Below, piece by piece: positions 17,393-25,999 of a stretch of 64,000 nucleotides of DNA (within the stretch, counting starts at the first letter, position 1; each line of letters begins with the position of its first letter). This DNA is from Halodurantibacterium flavum (GTDB taxonomy: Bacteria > Pseudomonadota > Alphaproteobacteria > Rhodobacterales > Rhodobacteraceae): positions 310,001 to 374,000 of the forward strand of contig NZ_JBHUGH010000002.1 in the NCBI RefSeq assembly GCF_042681825.1, in the 5' to 3' direction. The notes beneath the pieces were generated by a model, which worked only from the letters and a program-made list of their open reading frames with translations, had not been told where the DNA came from and did not search any database. The position numbers and the translations under genes are program-made.

Positions 17393-18376
17393 ATGAAATT
17401 CGCACGCAAGACAGTGCTGGCCGCGATAATCGGTGCGGGCCTTGGCGCACCTGCCTGGGCGCAGACCACCTGGGACATGTCCGTCGTCTGGCCCGAGGGG
17501 AATTTTCACACTCAAAACGCCATGGCCTTTGGCGACCGGGTGAACGAAGTGACGGATGGCGCGGTCACGATCACCGTCCATTCGGGCGGCGCGCTTGGCA
17601 TCCGCGGCCCCGAGGGGATGGCGGCGGTGCGCGACGGTCTGGTCCCCATCGCCGACATATTGATGAGCCAGCAGGTCGGCGAGAACCCGGCGCTTGGGGT
17701 CGAGACGCTGCCCTATCTGGCGCCGACCCTGCCCGACCTTGCGCTGCTGCACAAATTCTACCGCCCGATGATCGAGGAAATCGCCGAGAGCATGAACCAG
17801 AAGCTGCTCTATATGGTGCCGTGGCCGGGGCAGGCGGTTTATGCGCGGCAGGAAATCAACACCATCGACGATCTGGCGGGGCTGCGCATCCGGGTGGTCG
17901 ACGCGAACGGCCAGAGCTTTTTCGAGGCGCTTGGCGCCGCCCCGATGCAGATGCCCTGGGGCGAGGTCGTGCCCTCGCTTGCCGCGCGCACGATCGACAG
18001 CGTGACGACCTCTTCCTCATCGGGGGTGGACGGGTCGTTCTGGGAATTCCTTGGCCATATGAGCACGTTCAACTGGCAGGCCTCCTCGAACATCGTGACG
18101 GTGAACCTCGACGCCTGGAACGCGCTTGCGCCCGAGGATCAGGCCGCGATCGAGCGCGCCGCCGCCGCGATGGAAGGGGAGTTCTGGCTCAACAGTCAGG
18201 CGGAGGACGGCGAAAAGCTGGCCGTGCTGCGTGAAAACGGGATCACCGTCGCCGCGCCCTCGCCCGAGTTGCAGCAGGAGCTGCTGGACCGCGCGATGCC
18301 GATCTGGGAGGCGTTCAAGACCCGTGTCCCTGACGCCGCGCCGGTGATCGACGCCTATCTCGCCGCCCGGGGCTAG
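17393..18376 (+). CDS. TRAP transporter substrate-binding protein (DctP type)
   Basis: The product has 327 residues with a standard signal peptide MKFARKTVLAAIIGAGLGAP ending at AWAQ, so it is periplasmic. The family pattern is visible: NAMAFGDRVNEVTDGAVTITVHSG, LPYLAPTLPDL, and the IRVVDANGQSFFEALGAAPM block that contains the Arg normally used to bind the substrate carboxylate. GGGGAAG precedes the ATG. It is the receptor for the DctQ and DctM proteins encoded next. With pxpA divergent and pxpBC downstream, pyroglutamate or a related cyclic carboxylate is the likely substrate (inference). Confidence 0.88.
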   Translation: MKFARKTVLAAIIGAGLGAPAWAQTTWDMSVVWPEGNFHTQNAMAFGDRVNEVTDGAVTITVHSGGALGIRGPEGMAAVRDGLVPIADILMSQQVGENPALGVETLPYLAPTLPDLALLHKFYRPMIEEIAESMNQKLLYMVPWPGQAVYARQEINTIDDLAGLRIRVVDANGQSFFEALGAAPMQMPWGEVVPSLAARTIDSVTTSSSSGVDGSFWEFLGHMSTFNWQASSNIVTVNLDAWNALAPEDQAAIERAAAAMEGEFWLNSQAEDGEKLAVLRENGITVAAPSPELQQELLDRAMPIWEAFKTRVPDAAPVIDAYLAARG

Positions 18377-18387
18377 ACCCCGCCGCG

Positions 18388-18413
18388 ACGGCCCCGGCGC
18401 CGCCCGGGGCCGT
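18388..18413 (+). terminator. Intercistronic hairpin after the TRAP binding-protein gene
   Basis: A perfect 10-bp stem ACGGCCCCGG / CCGGGGCCGT with a 6-base loop lies 11 bases after the dctP stop and ahead of dctQ. With no U-tract, it probably protects or attenuates the mRNA so that more binding protein than permease is made. Confidence 0.6.
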
Positions 18414-18466
18414 TCCCGTGCCGGCCATGACAACAACCATGCCGCGCCAGATGCCGAAGGACCGCG

Positions 18467-19033
18467 ATGACCGCCAGACGCACCCCGCCCGCCCCCGAGT
18501 CAACGCCCGGGCAAAGCACCGCCTTTTCCTTTCTCATCGACCCGGTCGACCGGCTGACGGGGCTGGGCCAGATCCTGGCCGGGCTCTGCCTTTTGGGGAT
18601 ATTCCTGCTGATCGGGTCCGAGATCGTGATGCGGAACCTCTTTCGCCACAGCCTGCATTTTTCCTGGGATGTGAGCGCCTATCTGATGGGGGCGTGCTTC
18701 ATGCTCGCCTCGGCCAGTGCGCTGCGGTCGGGGTCGCATGTGCGGGTGACGGCGCTTTTGGAAACGTTGCCGCGCGCTGCTGCCCGGGCGCTGGAATTCG
18801 CCGCCTGTCTTGTCGCGCTGGTCATCGCCGGCGCGCTTGCCTGGGCGCTGACCGATATGGCGCGGCTTTCCTACCTGCGCGGCGCGACCTCGGCCACGGT
18901 GATGCGGGTGCCGCTGGTCTGGCCGCAGACCGTGCTGGCGGCGGGAAGTCTTTTGCTGTGCCTTCAGCTTTTCGCGCAATTCCTGCGGCTTTTGCGGGGC
19001 GAAAGCCTGCCGCGCGGACAGGGGCTGGACTGA
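18467..19033 (+). CDS. TRAP transporter small permease (DctQ type)
   Basis: The product has 188 residues with four predicted membrane helices, the second and third around LAGLCLLGIFLLIGSEIVMR and YLMGACFMLASASALRSGSH. The RSGSHVRV motif matches the conserved DctQ segment that follows helix 2. It binds DctM to form the Na+-driven membrane unit. The N-terminal 25 residues are a Pro/Thr-rich cytoplasmic extension. It ends four bases before dctM. Confidence 0.85.
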   Translation: MTARRTPPAPESTPGQSTAFSFLIDPVDRLTGLGQILAGLCLLGIFLLIGSEIVMRNLFRHSLHFSWDVSAYLMGACFMLASASALRSGSHVRVTALLETLPRAAARALEFAACLVALVIAGALAWALTDMARLSYLRGATSATVMRVPLVWPQTVLAAGSLLLCLQLFAQFLRLLRGESLPRGQGLD

Positions 19034-19037
19034 GATC

Positions 19038-20336
19038 ATGGGCAAGACGATCCTTATCCTTGTGGGCTTCATGGCGCTGTTTCTGGGCGCGGGCGTCTGG
19101 ATCGGGCTGGGCCTGATCGGGGCGGGCGCCGGGGCGCTGGCGATCCTGCGGCCCGCGATGCCGTTCGAAAAGCTGCTGGCGCAGCAGGCGTTCAACGTCC
19201 TGTCCTCGCCCGAGCTTCTGGCGCTGCCGCTTTTCATCCTGATGGCCGAGGTGCTGTTTCGTACCCGCATTTCCGAGGCGCTCTTCTCGGGGCTTGCGCC
19301 CTGGCTGCGGCGGGTGCCGGGGCAGCTTGGCCATCTGACGGTGCTGGGCTGCACGCTCTTCGCCTCGGTCTGCGGGTCGTCGGCGGCGACCACGGCGACG
19401 GTGGGGCGGATCACCGCGAAGGAACTGATCTCGCGCGGGTATGACCGGCAGCTTGTCACCGGCTCGCTGGCCGGGGCGGGGACGCTGGGCTTTCTGATCC
19501 CGCCCTCGACCATCATGATCATCTACGGGGTGATGGCGCAGGAATCCATCCTGCGGCTCTTCATGGCGGGGATGTTGCCGGGACTGATCATCGCGGGGGC
19601 GGCGATGGGCTATATCGCGGTGCGCGGCTGGCTCAACCCCGCGCTGATCGGCGAGGCGCCACCCCCCAGCACGTTCCGGCAAAAGCTGGTGGCGCTGCGC
19701 GACCTCGGCCCGCTGATCGCGCTCATGCTCGGGGTGATCGGGTCGATGTATGGCGGCATCGCGTCACCGACCGAGGCGGCGGCGGTGGGGGTCGCCGGAT
19801 CGGTTGCGATCGGGTTCTGGCAGCGCACGCTGGACTTTCGCGGGCTGATGCAGTCGGCGCGGGCGGCGGCCGACAGCTGCGCGATGATCGGGCTGATCAT
19901 GGTGGGCGCGATGTTCCTTTCTACCGCGCTCGGCTATCTTGGCGTGCCGGGGCAGGTTGCGCGGGCGATCGAGGCGCTTGGCCTGCCGCCCTTCCTGCTG
20001 ATCATGATGCTGCTGGTGTTCTATGTCCTCCTTGGCACGGTGATGGAGGGGCTGGGGATCATCGTCATGACGCTGCCGATCACGCTTCCGCTTGTGACGG
20101 GGGCAGGCTACAGCACATTGTGGTTCGGTATCTTCATCGTGATCGTGGTGGAAATGGCCCAGATCTCGCCCCCTGTCGGGTTCAACCTGACCGTGATCCA
20201 GCGGCTGACCGGGGATTCCATGGCCCGCATCACCCGCGCCACGCTGCCCTTTTTCTTGATCATGGCGGGGTTCGTCATGGTGCTGGCGGTGTTTCCGGGG
20301 ATCGTGGACATCGTGCCGAACCTGATGACCCGATGA
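19038..20336 (+). CDS. TRAP transporter large permease (DctM type)
   Basis: The product has 432 residues, a normal DctM length with about twelve hydrophobic segments. Typical features are the first helix ILILVGFMALFLGAGVWIGL, the FASVCGSSAATTATVGRIT motif in the elevator domain, GTLGFLIPPSTIMIIYG, and a C-terminal ISPPVGFNLTVIQ. It is the Na+-coupled translocation subunit for the DctP ligand. Its stop overlaps the pxpB start (ATGA), a direct link between uptake and 5-oxoproline hydrolysis. Confidence 0.9.
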   Translation: MGKTILILVGFMALFLGAGVWIGLGLIGAGAGALAILRPAMPFEKLLAQQAFNVLSSPELLALPLFILMAEVLFRTRISEALFSGLAPWLRRVPGQLGHLTVLGCTLFASVCGSSAATTATVGRITAKELISRGYDRQLVTGSLAGAGTLGFLIPPSTIMIIYGVMAQESILRLFMAGMLPGLIIAGAAMGYIAVRGWLNPALIGEAPPPSTFRQKLVALRDLGPLIALMLGVIGSMYGGIASPTEAAAVGVAGSVAIGFWQRTLDFRGLMQSARAAADSCAMIGLIMVGAMFLSTALGYLGVPGQVARAIEALGLPPFLLIMMLLVFYVLLGTVMEGLGIIVMTLPITLPLVTGAGYSTLWFGIFIVIVVEMAQISPPVGFNLTVIQRLTGDSMARITRATLPFFLIMAGFVMVLAVFPGIVDIVPNLMTR

Positions 20337-21064
20337 CAATGACGGCCCCACCCCGCATCCTGCCGCTGGGCGACCAGGCGCTGAGCTTTCAGATCGGCGA
20401 GGATATCGACGCCGCTGCCAATGCGCGCGTGATCGCGCTGGCCGATGCGCTGGATGCCGAAGGGATCGCGGGCGTGCTGGACCGAGTGCCGACCTACCGG
20501 TCGCTTCTGGTGCGCTATGACCCCGAAACCATCCGGGGGGCGCAGCTTGGCGCGCGGCTCTCGGCGCTTTATGCGGGGCTCGGGCCGCAGGCGGGGGGCG
20601 GGCGGCTCTGGCGGGTGCCGGTGCTTTACGGGGGCACTGCGGGGCTGGACCTCGATGCGCTTGCTGCGGAAAAGGGGATGTCGGCTGACGATCTGATCGC
20701 GCTGCATATGGGGGCGGAATACCGGGTCTACATGATCGGGTTCGCGCCCGGTTTCGCCTATCTGGGCGGCCTGCCCGAGGCGTTGCACGCGCCGCGCCTT
20801 GCGACCCCGCGCCAGCAGATACCGGCGGGCGCAGTGGGGATCGGCGGGCGGCAAGCGAGCATCAATTCCGTCGCGGGGCCATCGGGCTGGCGGTTCATCG
20901 CGGGGACGCCGGTGCGGCTGTTCGACCCGCGCCGGGACGCACCCTTTCTGTTACAGGCCGGCGACCGGGTGCGGTTCGAACGGATCGACGCGGGTGAGTT
21001 CGAGCGGCTGGCCGGACGCGCCGCCGCCGGCGACCCGGTCATCACGCCAGAGGCCTGCGCATGA
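20333..21064 (+). CDS. pxpB: 5-oxoprolinase subunit B (KipI family)
   Basis: The product has 243 residues from the ATG overlapping the dctM stop. It shows the KipI/PxpB order: an N-terminal LPLGDQALSFQIG domain, YRSLLVRYDPETI, then the cyclophilin-like domain with YMIGFAPGFAYLGGLPEALH and TPRQQIPAGAVGIGGRQASI. With PxpA and PxpC it makes ATP-dependent 5-oxoprolinase. Its stop overlaps pxpC. Confidence 0.92.
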   Translation: MTMTAPPRILPLGDQALSFQIGEDIDAAANARVIALADALDAEGIAGVLDRVPTYRSLLVRYDPETIRGAQLGARLSALYAGLGPQAGGGRLWRVPVLYGGTAGLDLDALAAEKGMSADDLIALHMGAEYRVYMIGFAPGFAYLGGLPEALHAPRLATPRQQIPAGAVGIGGRQASINSVAGPSGWRFIAGTPVRLFDPRRDAPFLLQAGDRVRFERIDAGEFERLAGRAAAGDPVITPEACA

Positions 21065-22071
21065 TCGAGGTTCTTCAGCCCGGACCGATGGTGACGGTGC
21101 AGGACCGGGGGCGGTCCGGCCTGCGCCATGCGGGCGTGTCGGCAGCGGGGCCGATGGATGCGCCGGCCTTCGCGCTGGCCAATGCGCTGGCGGGCAACGC
21201 GCCCGATGCGGCGGTGCTGGAATTCGCGGGCCTTGCCGGGCAGTTCCGCGCCCATGCCGATTGCCGGATCGCGGTGACGGGCGGGCAGGCGGAGCTGCGC
21301 ATCGGCGACAGGCCCGTGCCGGTGAACCAGTCCCACCGTGTCCGCGCGGGAGAGGAATTCCGGGTGGGCGCGCTGGCCGATGCGGTCTGGGGTTATCTGG
21401 CGGTTTCGGGCGGGATCGCCACGCCCCGGGTCATGGGTTCGCGCGCGGCGCATCTGCGCAGCGGGCTGGGGGGCGGGCTGCTGCGCCCCGGCGACCGGCT
21501 GCCGCTGGGGGATTTCGACGCGGGTGCGCCCTGCCTGACGCTCGCCCATCCCCTGACGCCCGCCCCGCCTGGCGCGCCCATCCGCGTGGTCTTGGGCCCG
21601 CAGGATGACCGCTTTTCCCCCGGGACGCTGGAATGTTTCCTGACCGACGGCTTTACCGTCAGCCCCCGGCGCGACCGGATGGCCATGATGCTGGACGGCC
21701 CGCCCCTGGTTGCGCCGGGCGGGCATGACATCGTTTCGGACGGGACGGTCATGGGCGCGATCCAGGTGCCGGGCTCGGGCCAGCCGATCGTGCTGATGGC
21801 CGAAAGCCAGACGACCGGCGGCTATCCCAAGATCGCGACGGTGATCGGCGCCGACCTGCCGCGCCTTGCCCAGATGGCGACCGGGGCCGTGATCCGGTTT
21901 GCCGCGGTGACGCAATCCGAGGCCGAGGAGATCTGGATCGCCCATGCGCGCGCGCTGCGCGCCCGGCTTTCGGGCTTGCGCCCCCGGCCCGAGGGGGGCC
22001 TGAGTTCCGCATGGCTTTTGTCCTGCGATCTGGTGGGCGGGATCTGGCCGCCAGAGGAGGTTGTGTGGTGA
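21061..22071 (+). CDS. pxpC: 5-oxoprolinase subunit C (KipA / biotin-dependent carboxyltransferase-like)
   Basis: The product has 336 residues and starts with the hallmark MIEVLQPGPMVTVQDRGRSG followed by GVSAAGPMDAPAFALANALA. It ends with the conserved block VPGSGQPIVLMAESQTTGGY, then PKIATVIGADLPRLAQ. PxpC supplies the second half of the 5-oxoproline hydrolase and is always paired with PxpB. It overlaps pxpB by four bases and the following GntR gene by four bases, so regulator and enzyme are made from one message. Confidence 0.92.
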   Translation: MIEVLQPGPMVTVQDRGRSGLRHAGVSAAGPMDAPAFALANALAGNAPDAAVLEFAGLAGQFRAHADCRIAVTGGQAELRIGDRPVPVNQSHRVRAGEEFRVGALADAVWGYLAVSGGIATPRVMGSRAAHLRSGLGGGLLRPGDRLPLGDFDAGAPCLTLAHPLTPAPPGAPIRVVLGPQDDRFSPGTLECFLTDGFTVSPRRDRMAMMLDGPPLVAPGGHDIVSDGTVMGAIQVPGSGQPIVLMAESQTTGGYPKIATVIGADLPRLAQMATGAVIRFAAVTQSEAEEIWIAHARALRARLSGLRPRPEGGLSSAWLLSCDLVGGIWPPEEVVW

Positions 22072-22790
22072 CTTCCCGTGACCGCCCCAGGGGGCTGGCG
22101 CAGGCCGCCCATGCCCGGATCATCACCATGATCCTCGACGGCGATCTGCAACCGGGCGACGCGCTGCAAGAGGCCCGGCTGGGCGCGGTGCTGGGCATGT
22201 CCCGCACGCCTGTGCGCGAGGCGATCAAGCGGATCGAGAGCGAGGGGCTCGCGCGTCAACAGGGCCGGTTCCTGCGGGTGCGCCTGCCCGACCCCGCCGA
22301 GATCGACGAGATCTTCTGGCTGCGCCGGCTGATCGAGCCCCCTGCGGCCGCCGCCGCCGTGGCGCTGCCGCGTGACCGGATCGACGCGATGGAGGTCCGG
22401 GTGCGGGCCTTGATCGACGGCGCGGGGGCCGAGGATCTGTGGCGCGTCGATGACGATTTCCACGCGATGATCGCGGGCGCCGGCGGCAACCGCGCGGCGG
22501 TGCAGCTGCTGGCCGACCTGCGCAAACGCACCTGCATGTTCGACACGAGCCAGGTTCCCGAACGCTATCAGGCGGGCTGTCGCGAACATCTGGACATCCT
22601 GTCGGCGCTGCGGGCCCATGACGGGGCGGCGGCGCGCGACGCCATGGCGCGCCATCTCGACCACGCGTGCGACGCGATCCTGCGGCGGCTGGCCGGCGGC
22701 CGGGGGCCGGCACCGCAAGCTCCACAGGCCCGCCCGCAAGACACCCCGAACGACGCACCGGAAGACAAGCCGAAAGATACCCAGCCATGA
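22068..22790 (+). CDS. GntR family transcriptional regulator, FCD subfamily
   Basis: The product has 240 residues. The GTG at 22068 overlaps the pxpC stop and has AGAGGAGG seven bases upstream. The winged helix (residues 8-75) includes AAHARIITMILDGDLQPGD and GMSRTPVREAIKRIESEG, and the FCD domain follows to about residue 215 (CREHLDILSALRAHDGA). The last 25 residues are a Pro/Lys/Asp-rich tail with no clear function. It is a candidate repressor of the TRAP/pxp operon. It overlaps the dehydrogenase gene by four bases. Confidence 0.85.
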   Translation: MTSRDRPRGLAQAAHARIITMILDGDLQPGDALQEARLGAVLGMSRTPVREAIKRIESEGLARQQGRFLRVRLPDPAEIDEIFWLRRLIEPPAAAAAVALPRDRIDAMEVRVRALIDGAGAEDLWRVDDDFHAMIAGAGGNRAAVQLLADLRKRTCMFDTSQVPERYQAGCREHLDILSALRAHDGAAARDAMARHLDHACDAILRRLAGGRGPAPQAPQARPQDTPNDAPEDKPKDTQP

Positions 22791-23737
22791 AATGTCTCAT
22801 CGTCCAGCCGATCCATGACCGCGGGCGCGCCATGCTGCGCGCGGCGGGGGTGGAGCCGGTACCTTGCCCCACACCCGACATGGACACGGTCGCGCGGCTG
22901 ATCCCCGGTTGCGCGGCGGTCATCACGCGCGATGCGGGTCTTTCGGCGCAGGCGATTGCGGCGGGCGATGCGCTGCGCGTCGTCGTTGTGCATGGCACCG
23001 GCCATGACGCGGTGGACAAGGTGGCGGCCAGCGCGCGCGGCGTGATGGTCTGCAACACGCCGGGGGCCAATGCGCGGTCCGTCGCGGAACTGGCGCTGGG
23101 GCTGATCGTCGCCGCCGCGCGCGGCGTGGCGGGGGCCGACAGGGCCGAACGCGCGGGCCAGCCCGGTTTTCGCGAAAGCGCGCGTTTCGCCGAGCTTTCG
23201 GGCAAGACCGCGCTGATCGTGGGCTGGGGCGCCATCGGGCGCGATCTGGGGCGGATGCTGGATGCCGCGCTCGGGATGCGGGTGCTGGTCCATTCGCCGA
23301 ACGCGCCCGATACCGGCGGCTTTGCCCGCACCGCCTCGCTGGAAGAGGGGCTGGCGCAGGCGGATGTCGTCTCTCTCCACACGCCGATGCGGCCGGGCAA
23401 CCGTCACATGATGAACGACGCGCGGTTTTCGCTGATGAAGCCGGGCGCGGTGCTTGTGAACCTTGCGCGGGCGGGGCTGGTGGATGAGGACGCGCTTGCC
23501 CGCGCGCTCGGGTCCGGGCGGTTGGCGGGGGCGGGGCTCGACGTCTATTCGCCGGGCGCGCCACTGGGGCCGCTGGCCGCGCAGAACGTGATCTTCACCC
23601 CCCATCTGGGCGCCACGACCGAAGAGGCGCTGATCCGCGTCGCCGAAGGGGCGGCGGGCCATGTGCTGACCGCGCTGGCGGGGGGCGTGCCGGAAACGGC
23701 GCTCAACCTCGCCGATCTGCGGGGGCAGCACCCATGA
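22787..23737 (+). CDS. D-isomer-specific 2-hydroxyacid dehydrogenase
   Basis: The product has 316 residues. The NAD-binding loop is VGWGAIGRDLG (GxGxxG). The catalytic Arg and Glu are in NLARAGLVDEDAL and the following strand, and the His is in FTPHLGATTEE. The N-terminal substrate domain resembles phosphoglycerate/hydroxypyruvate reductases (VVHGTGHDAVDKVAA). It sits between two GntR genes, overlapping both by four bases, so the three are made together. It is the second such enzyme in the window (the other is at 6887), again next to hydrolases of the M24 family. Confidence 0.87.
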   Translation: MKCLIVQPIHDRGRAMLRAAGVEPVPCPTPDMDTVARLIPGCAAVITRDAGLSAQAIAAGDALRVVVVHGTGHDAVDKVAASARGVMVCNTPGANARSVAELALGLIVAAARGVAGADRAERAGQPGFRESARFAELSGKTALIVGWGAIGRDLGRMLDAALGMRVLVHSPNAPDTGGFARTASLEEGLAQADVVSLHTPMRPGNRHMMNDARFSLMKPGAVLVNLARAGLVDEDALARALGSGRLAGAGLDVYSPGAPLGPLAAQNVIFTPHLGATTEEALIRVAEGAAGHVLTALAGGVPETALNLADLRGQHP

Positions 23738-24363
23738 CCGAAACGCTGGCCCAGCGGGCCTATGCCCGGATCAAGCAGGACCTGCTGGAGGGGTTCATCG
23801 CCCCCGACACGGTACTGAGCGAACGCGCCCTTGCCGCCCAGTCGGGGATTTCGCGCACGCCGCTCCGGTCCGCGCTGTCACGGCTGGAACGCGAGGGGGT
23901 GATCGCGCGGCTGGAAAACGGCGCGATCCTGGTGCGCAGCGTTTCGGTCGAGCATCTGCTGGAAATCGTGCAGCTGCGCCAGGCGCTGGAAAGTGCGGCC
24001 GCCGGACGGGCGGCGCAGGCGGGCACGACCCCGGAGCTCGTCGCGATCCGCGACGTCATGGCCGAATATGCGGACGGACGGTCGACCGCCTTTGACGAAT
24101 TCTGGGCCGAGGACGACCGTTTCCATGATGCCGTCGCCCGCGCCGCCGGCCTGCGGCTTTTGCCCGAGATCCTCACCGAACAGCGCGCCACCGCCCGCCG
24201 CTGCACCATCACCCGCACCCATGACCGTTTCGCCGATCAGGCGCGGGAACATATCGCGGTGATCGACGCGATCGCCCGGGGCGACGCGACCGCCGCCGGG
24301 GCCGCGATGGCGCTGCATTTCGACAATGTGCGCGCGCGCTTTCTGGGCTGGCTTGGCCGCTGA
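23734..24363 (+). CDS. GntR family transcriptional regulator, FCD subfamily
   Basis: The product has 209 residues. The HTH (residues 5-65) has QRAYARIKQDLLEGFIAPDT and SGISRTPLRSALSRLEREG. The FCD domain runs to the end, with metal-site candidates in AEDDRFHDAVARAAG and AREHIAVIDAIARGD. It is the third GntR in this half of the window. Its position after the dehydrogenase and before an M24 gene suggests that it controls the tail of the operon or a second promoter; no operator can be assigned. Confidence 0.85.
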   Translation: MTETLAQRAYARIKQDLLEGFIAPDTVLSERALAAQSGISRTPLRSALSRLEREGVIARLENGAILVRSVSVEHLLEIVQLRQALESAAAGRAAQAGTTPELVAIRDVMAEYADGRSTAFDEFWAEDDRFHDAVARAAGLRLLPEILTEQRATARRCTITRTHDRFADQAREHIAVIDAIARGDATAAGAAMALHFDNVRARFLGWLGR

Positions 24364-24390
24364 CGCCCCCGGATGTTTCAGGAAACAGGA

Positions 24391-25563
24391 ATGAACCTTC
24401 AGGATATCGCCGCCCTTCGCGGGACCGGGGCGGTCTTTGGCCCCGGGGAATTCGCCGCCCGCATCGCCCGGCTGCAACGGGCGTTGGCGCCGCTGGGGGT
24501 GGATGGGGCCCTGCTGACGGGGCCGGAGAACATCTTCTGGTGCACCGGGCGGCAGACGGCGGGCTACTTTGCCTTTCAGGCGCTGCTGGTGCCGGTGACG
24601 GGGGCGCCGGTGCTGCTGGTGCGGCAGCTGGAACTGACCGGCGCCGTCGCGGGCACATGGCTGGAGGATATTCACACTTGGCAGGACGGGGACGATCCGG
24701 CCGCCGCATTGGCCCGTCTGGTCGCGGGCCTCGGCCTGCGCAGCCTTGCGGTGGAGCGTGACGGCTGGTTCGTCAGCCCTGCGATGGCCGACCGCATCGG
24801 TGCGGCGCTGGCCGATCTGCGCATGGTCGACGGATCGGGGCTGGTCGAGGGGCTGCGCGCGGTCAAGTCGCCCGCCGAACTGGATGCGATCCGCCGGGCG
24901 GCGGGCTATGCGCAGGCGGGAATGGTGGCGGCGATTGAGGCCTGCGCGGCGGGTGTCACGGAAAACGACGTCGCCGCGGCGATGACGGCGGCCGCGATCC
25001 GCGCGGGGTCCGAGGCGATGGCGATGGAGCCGCTCGTCTCCTCGGGGCCGCGATCCGGGATTCCGCATGCGACCTGGCGGCGGCGGCGCCTGCAGGCCGG
25101 GGACGGGGTGTTTCTGGAACTGGCCGCCAGCCACGACCGCTATCACGCGGCCCTGATGCGCAGCGTCTGGATCGGGCCGGTGCCGGCACCCGCGCAGGCG
25201 ATGATGGATTGCGCGACCCGGGCGCTTGATGCGGCGCTGGCCGCGATGCGCCCGGGCCGCCCCTGTTCCGACCCGCATGACGCCGCGCAGGCGGTGATCG
25301 ATGCGGCCGGGTTCACGGCAGCCTTCCGCAAGCGGATCGGTTATTCCATGGGGGCGGCCTTTGCCCCCGACTGGGGCGAGGGTGCGATCCTGTCGCTCTT
25401 TTCCCGCGTGGACCGTCCGCTGGAACCGGGCATGGTGTTCCACCTGCCCGCCACCCTGCGCGATTACGGCGCCTTTACCGTAGGCGCGTCGGAGACCGTG
25501 ATCGTCACCGACAGCGGCATCGAGTTGCTGTCGGACCTTCCCCGAACCATAACCATCCGCTGA
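24391..25563 (+). CDS. M24 family creatinase/ectoine-hydrolase-like enzyme
   Basis: The product has 390 residues. I chose the ATG at 24391 because AGGAAACAGGA ends directly in front of it; an ATG at 24373 lacks a ribosome-binding site. There is a creatinase N-terminal domain (PENIFWCTGRQTAGYFAFQA) and a pita-bread domain from VKSPAELDAIRRAAGYA. The metal strand reads GVFLELAASHDRYHAALMRS instead of DxG...SDxTR, so it belongs with the metal-independent creatinase/DoeA-like enzymes. The RYHAALMR pattern resembles ectoine hydrolase. The likely reaction is hydrolysis of an amidine or amide bond in a small nitrogen compound. Confidence 0.8.
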   Translation: MNLQDIAALRGTGAVFGPGEFAARIARLQRALAPLGVDGALLTGPENIFWCTGRQTAGYFAFQALLVPVTGAPVLLVRQLELTGAVAGTWLEDIHTWQDGDDPAAALARLVAGLGLRSLAVERDGWFVSPAMADRIGAALADLRMVDGSGLVEGLRAVKSPAELDAIRRAAGYAQAGMVAAIEACAAGVTENDVAAAMTAAAIRAGSEAMAMEPLVSSGPRSGIPHATWRRRRLQAGDGVFLELAASHDRYHAALMRSVWIGPVPAPAQAMMDCATRALDAALAAMRPGRPCSDPHDAAQAVIDAAGFTAAFRKRIGYSMGAAFAPDWGEGAILSLFSRVDRPLEPGMVFHLPATLRDYGAFTVGASETVIVTDSGIELLSDLPRTITIR

Positions 25564-25582
25564 CCATAAGAGAGAGACCGCG

Positions 25583-25996
25583 ATGCAATCCCTGTTCCAT
25601 CTTGCCATCCATGTGACGGACCTTGACGAGACCCGCGCCTTTTACGGCGATGTGCTTGGCTGCGCCGAAGGGCGCTCGACCGACACATGGGTCGATTTCG
25701 ACTTTTTCGGGCATCAGCTGTCCTTCCATCTGGGCAAGCCGTTCGAGACGACGCGCACCGGCAAGGTGGGCGATCACATGGTGATGATGCCGCATATGGG
25801 CGCGGTGCTGCGGCTCGATGACTGGCTCGCGCTGGCGAACCGGCTGGCGGAAAAGGGCGTGACATTCGACATCCCGCCCGTCGTCCGGTTCGAGGGCGAG
25901 CCGGGCGAGCAGCGCACGATGTTCTTCTTCGATCCCTCGGGCAACCCGATCGAGATCAAGGGATTCCGCGACTGGGACGGTCTTTTCGCGAAATAG
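25583..25996 (+). CDS. VOC (glyoxalase/bleomycin-resistance) family protein
   Basis: The product has 137 residues with two beta-alpha-beta-beta-beta units, one metal-binding fold. The first unit starts FHLAIHVTDLDETRAFYGDV with the expected His. The second ends MFFFDPSGNPIEIKGF, where the Glu is the second typical ligand. This small enzyme or binding protein ends the TRAP/pxp operon. The family covers glyoxalases, epimerases and dioxygenases, so its exact role cannot be read. Only three bases separate its stop from the convergent nagB-like gene. Confidence 0.8.
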   Translation: MQSLFHLAIHVTDLDETRAFYGDVLGCAEGRSTDTWVDFDFFGHQLSFHLGKPFETTRTGKVGDHMVMMPHMGAVLRLDDWLALANRLAEKGVTFDIPPVVRFEGEPGEQRTMFFFDPSGNPIEIKGFRDWDGLFAK

Positions 25997-25999
25997 GCG

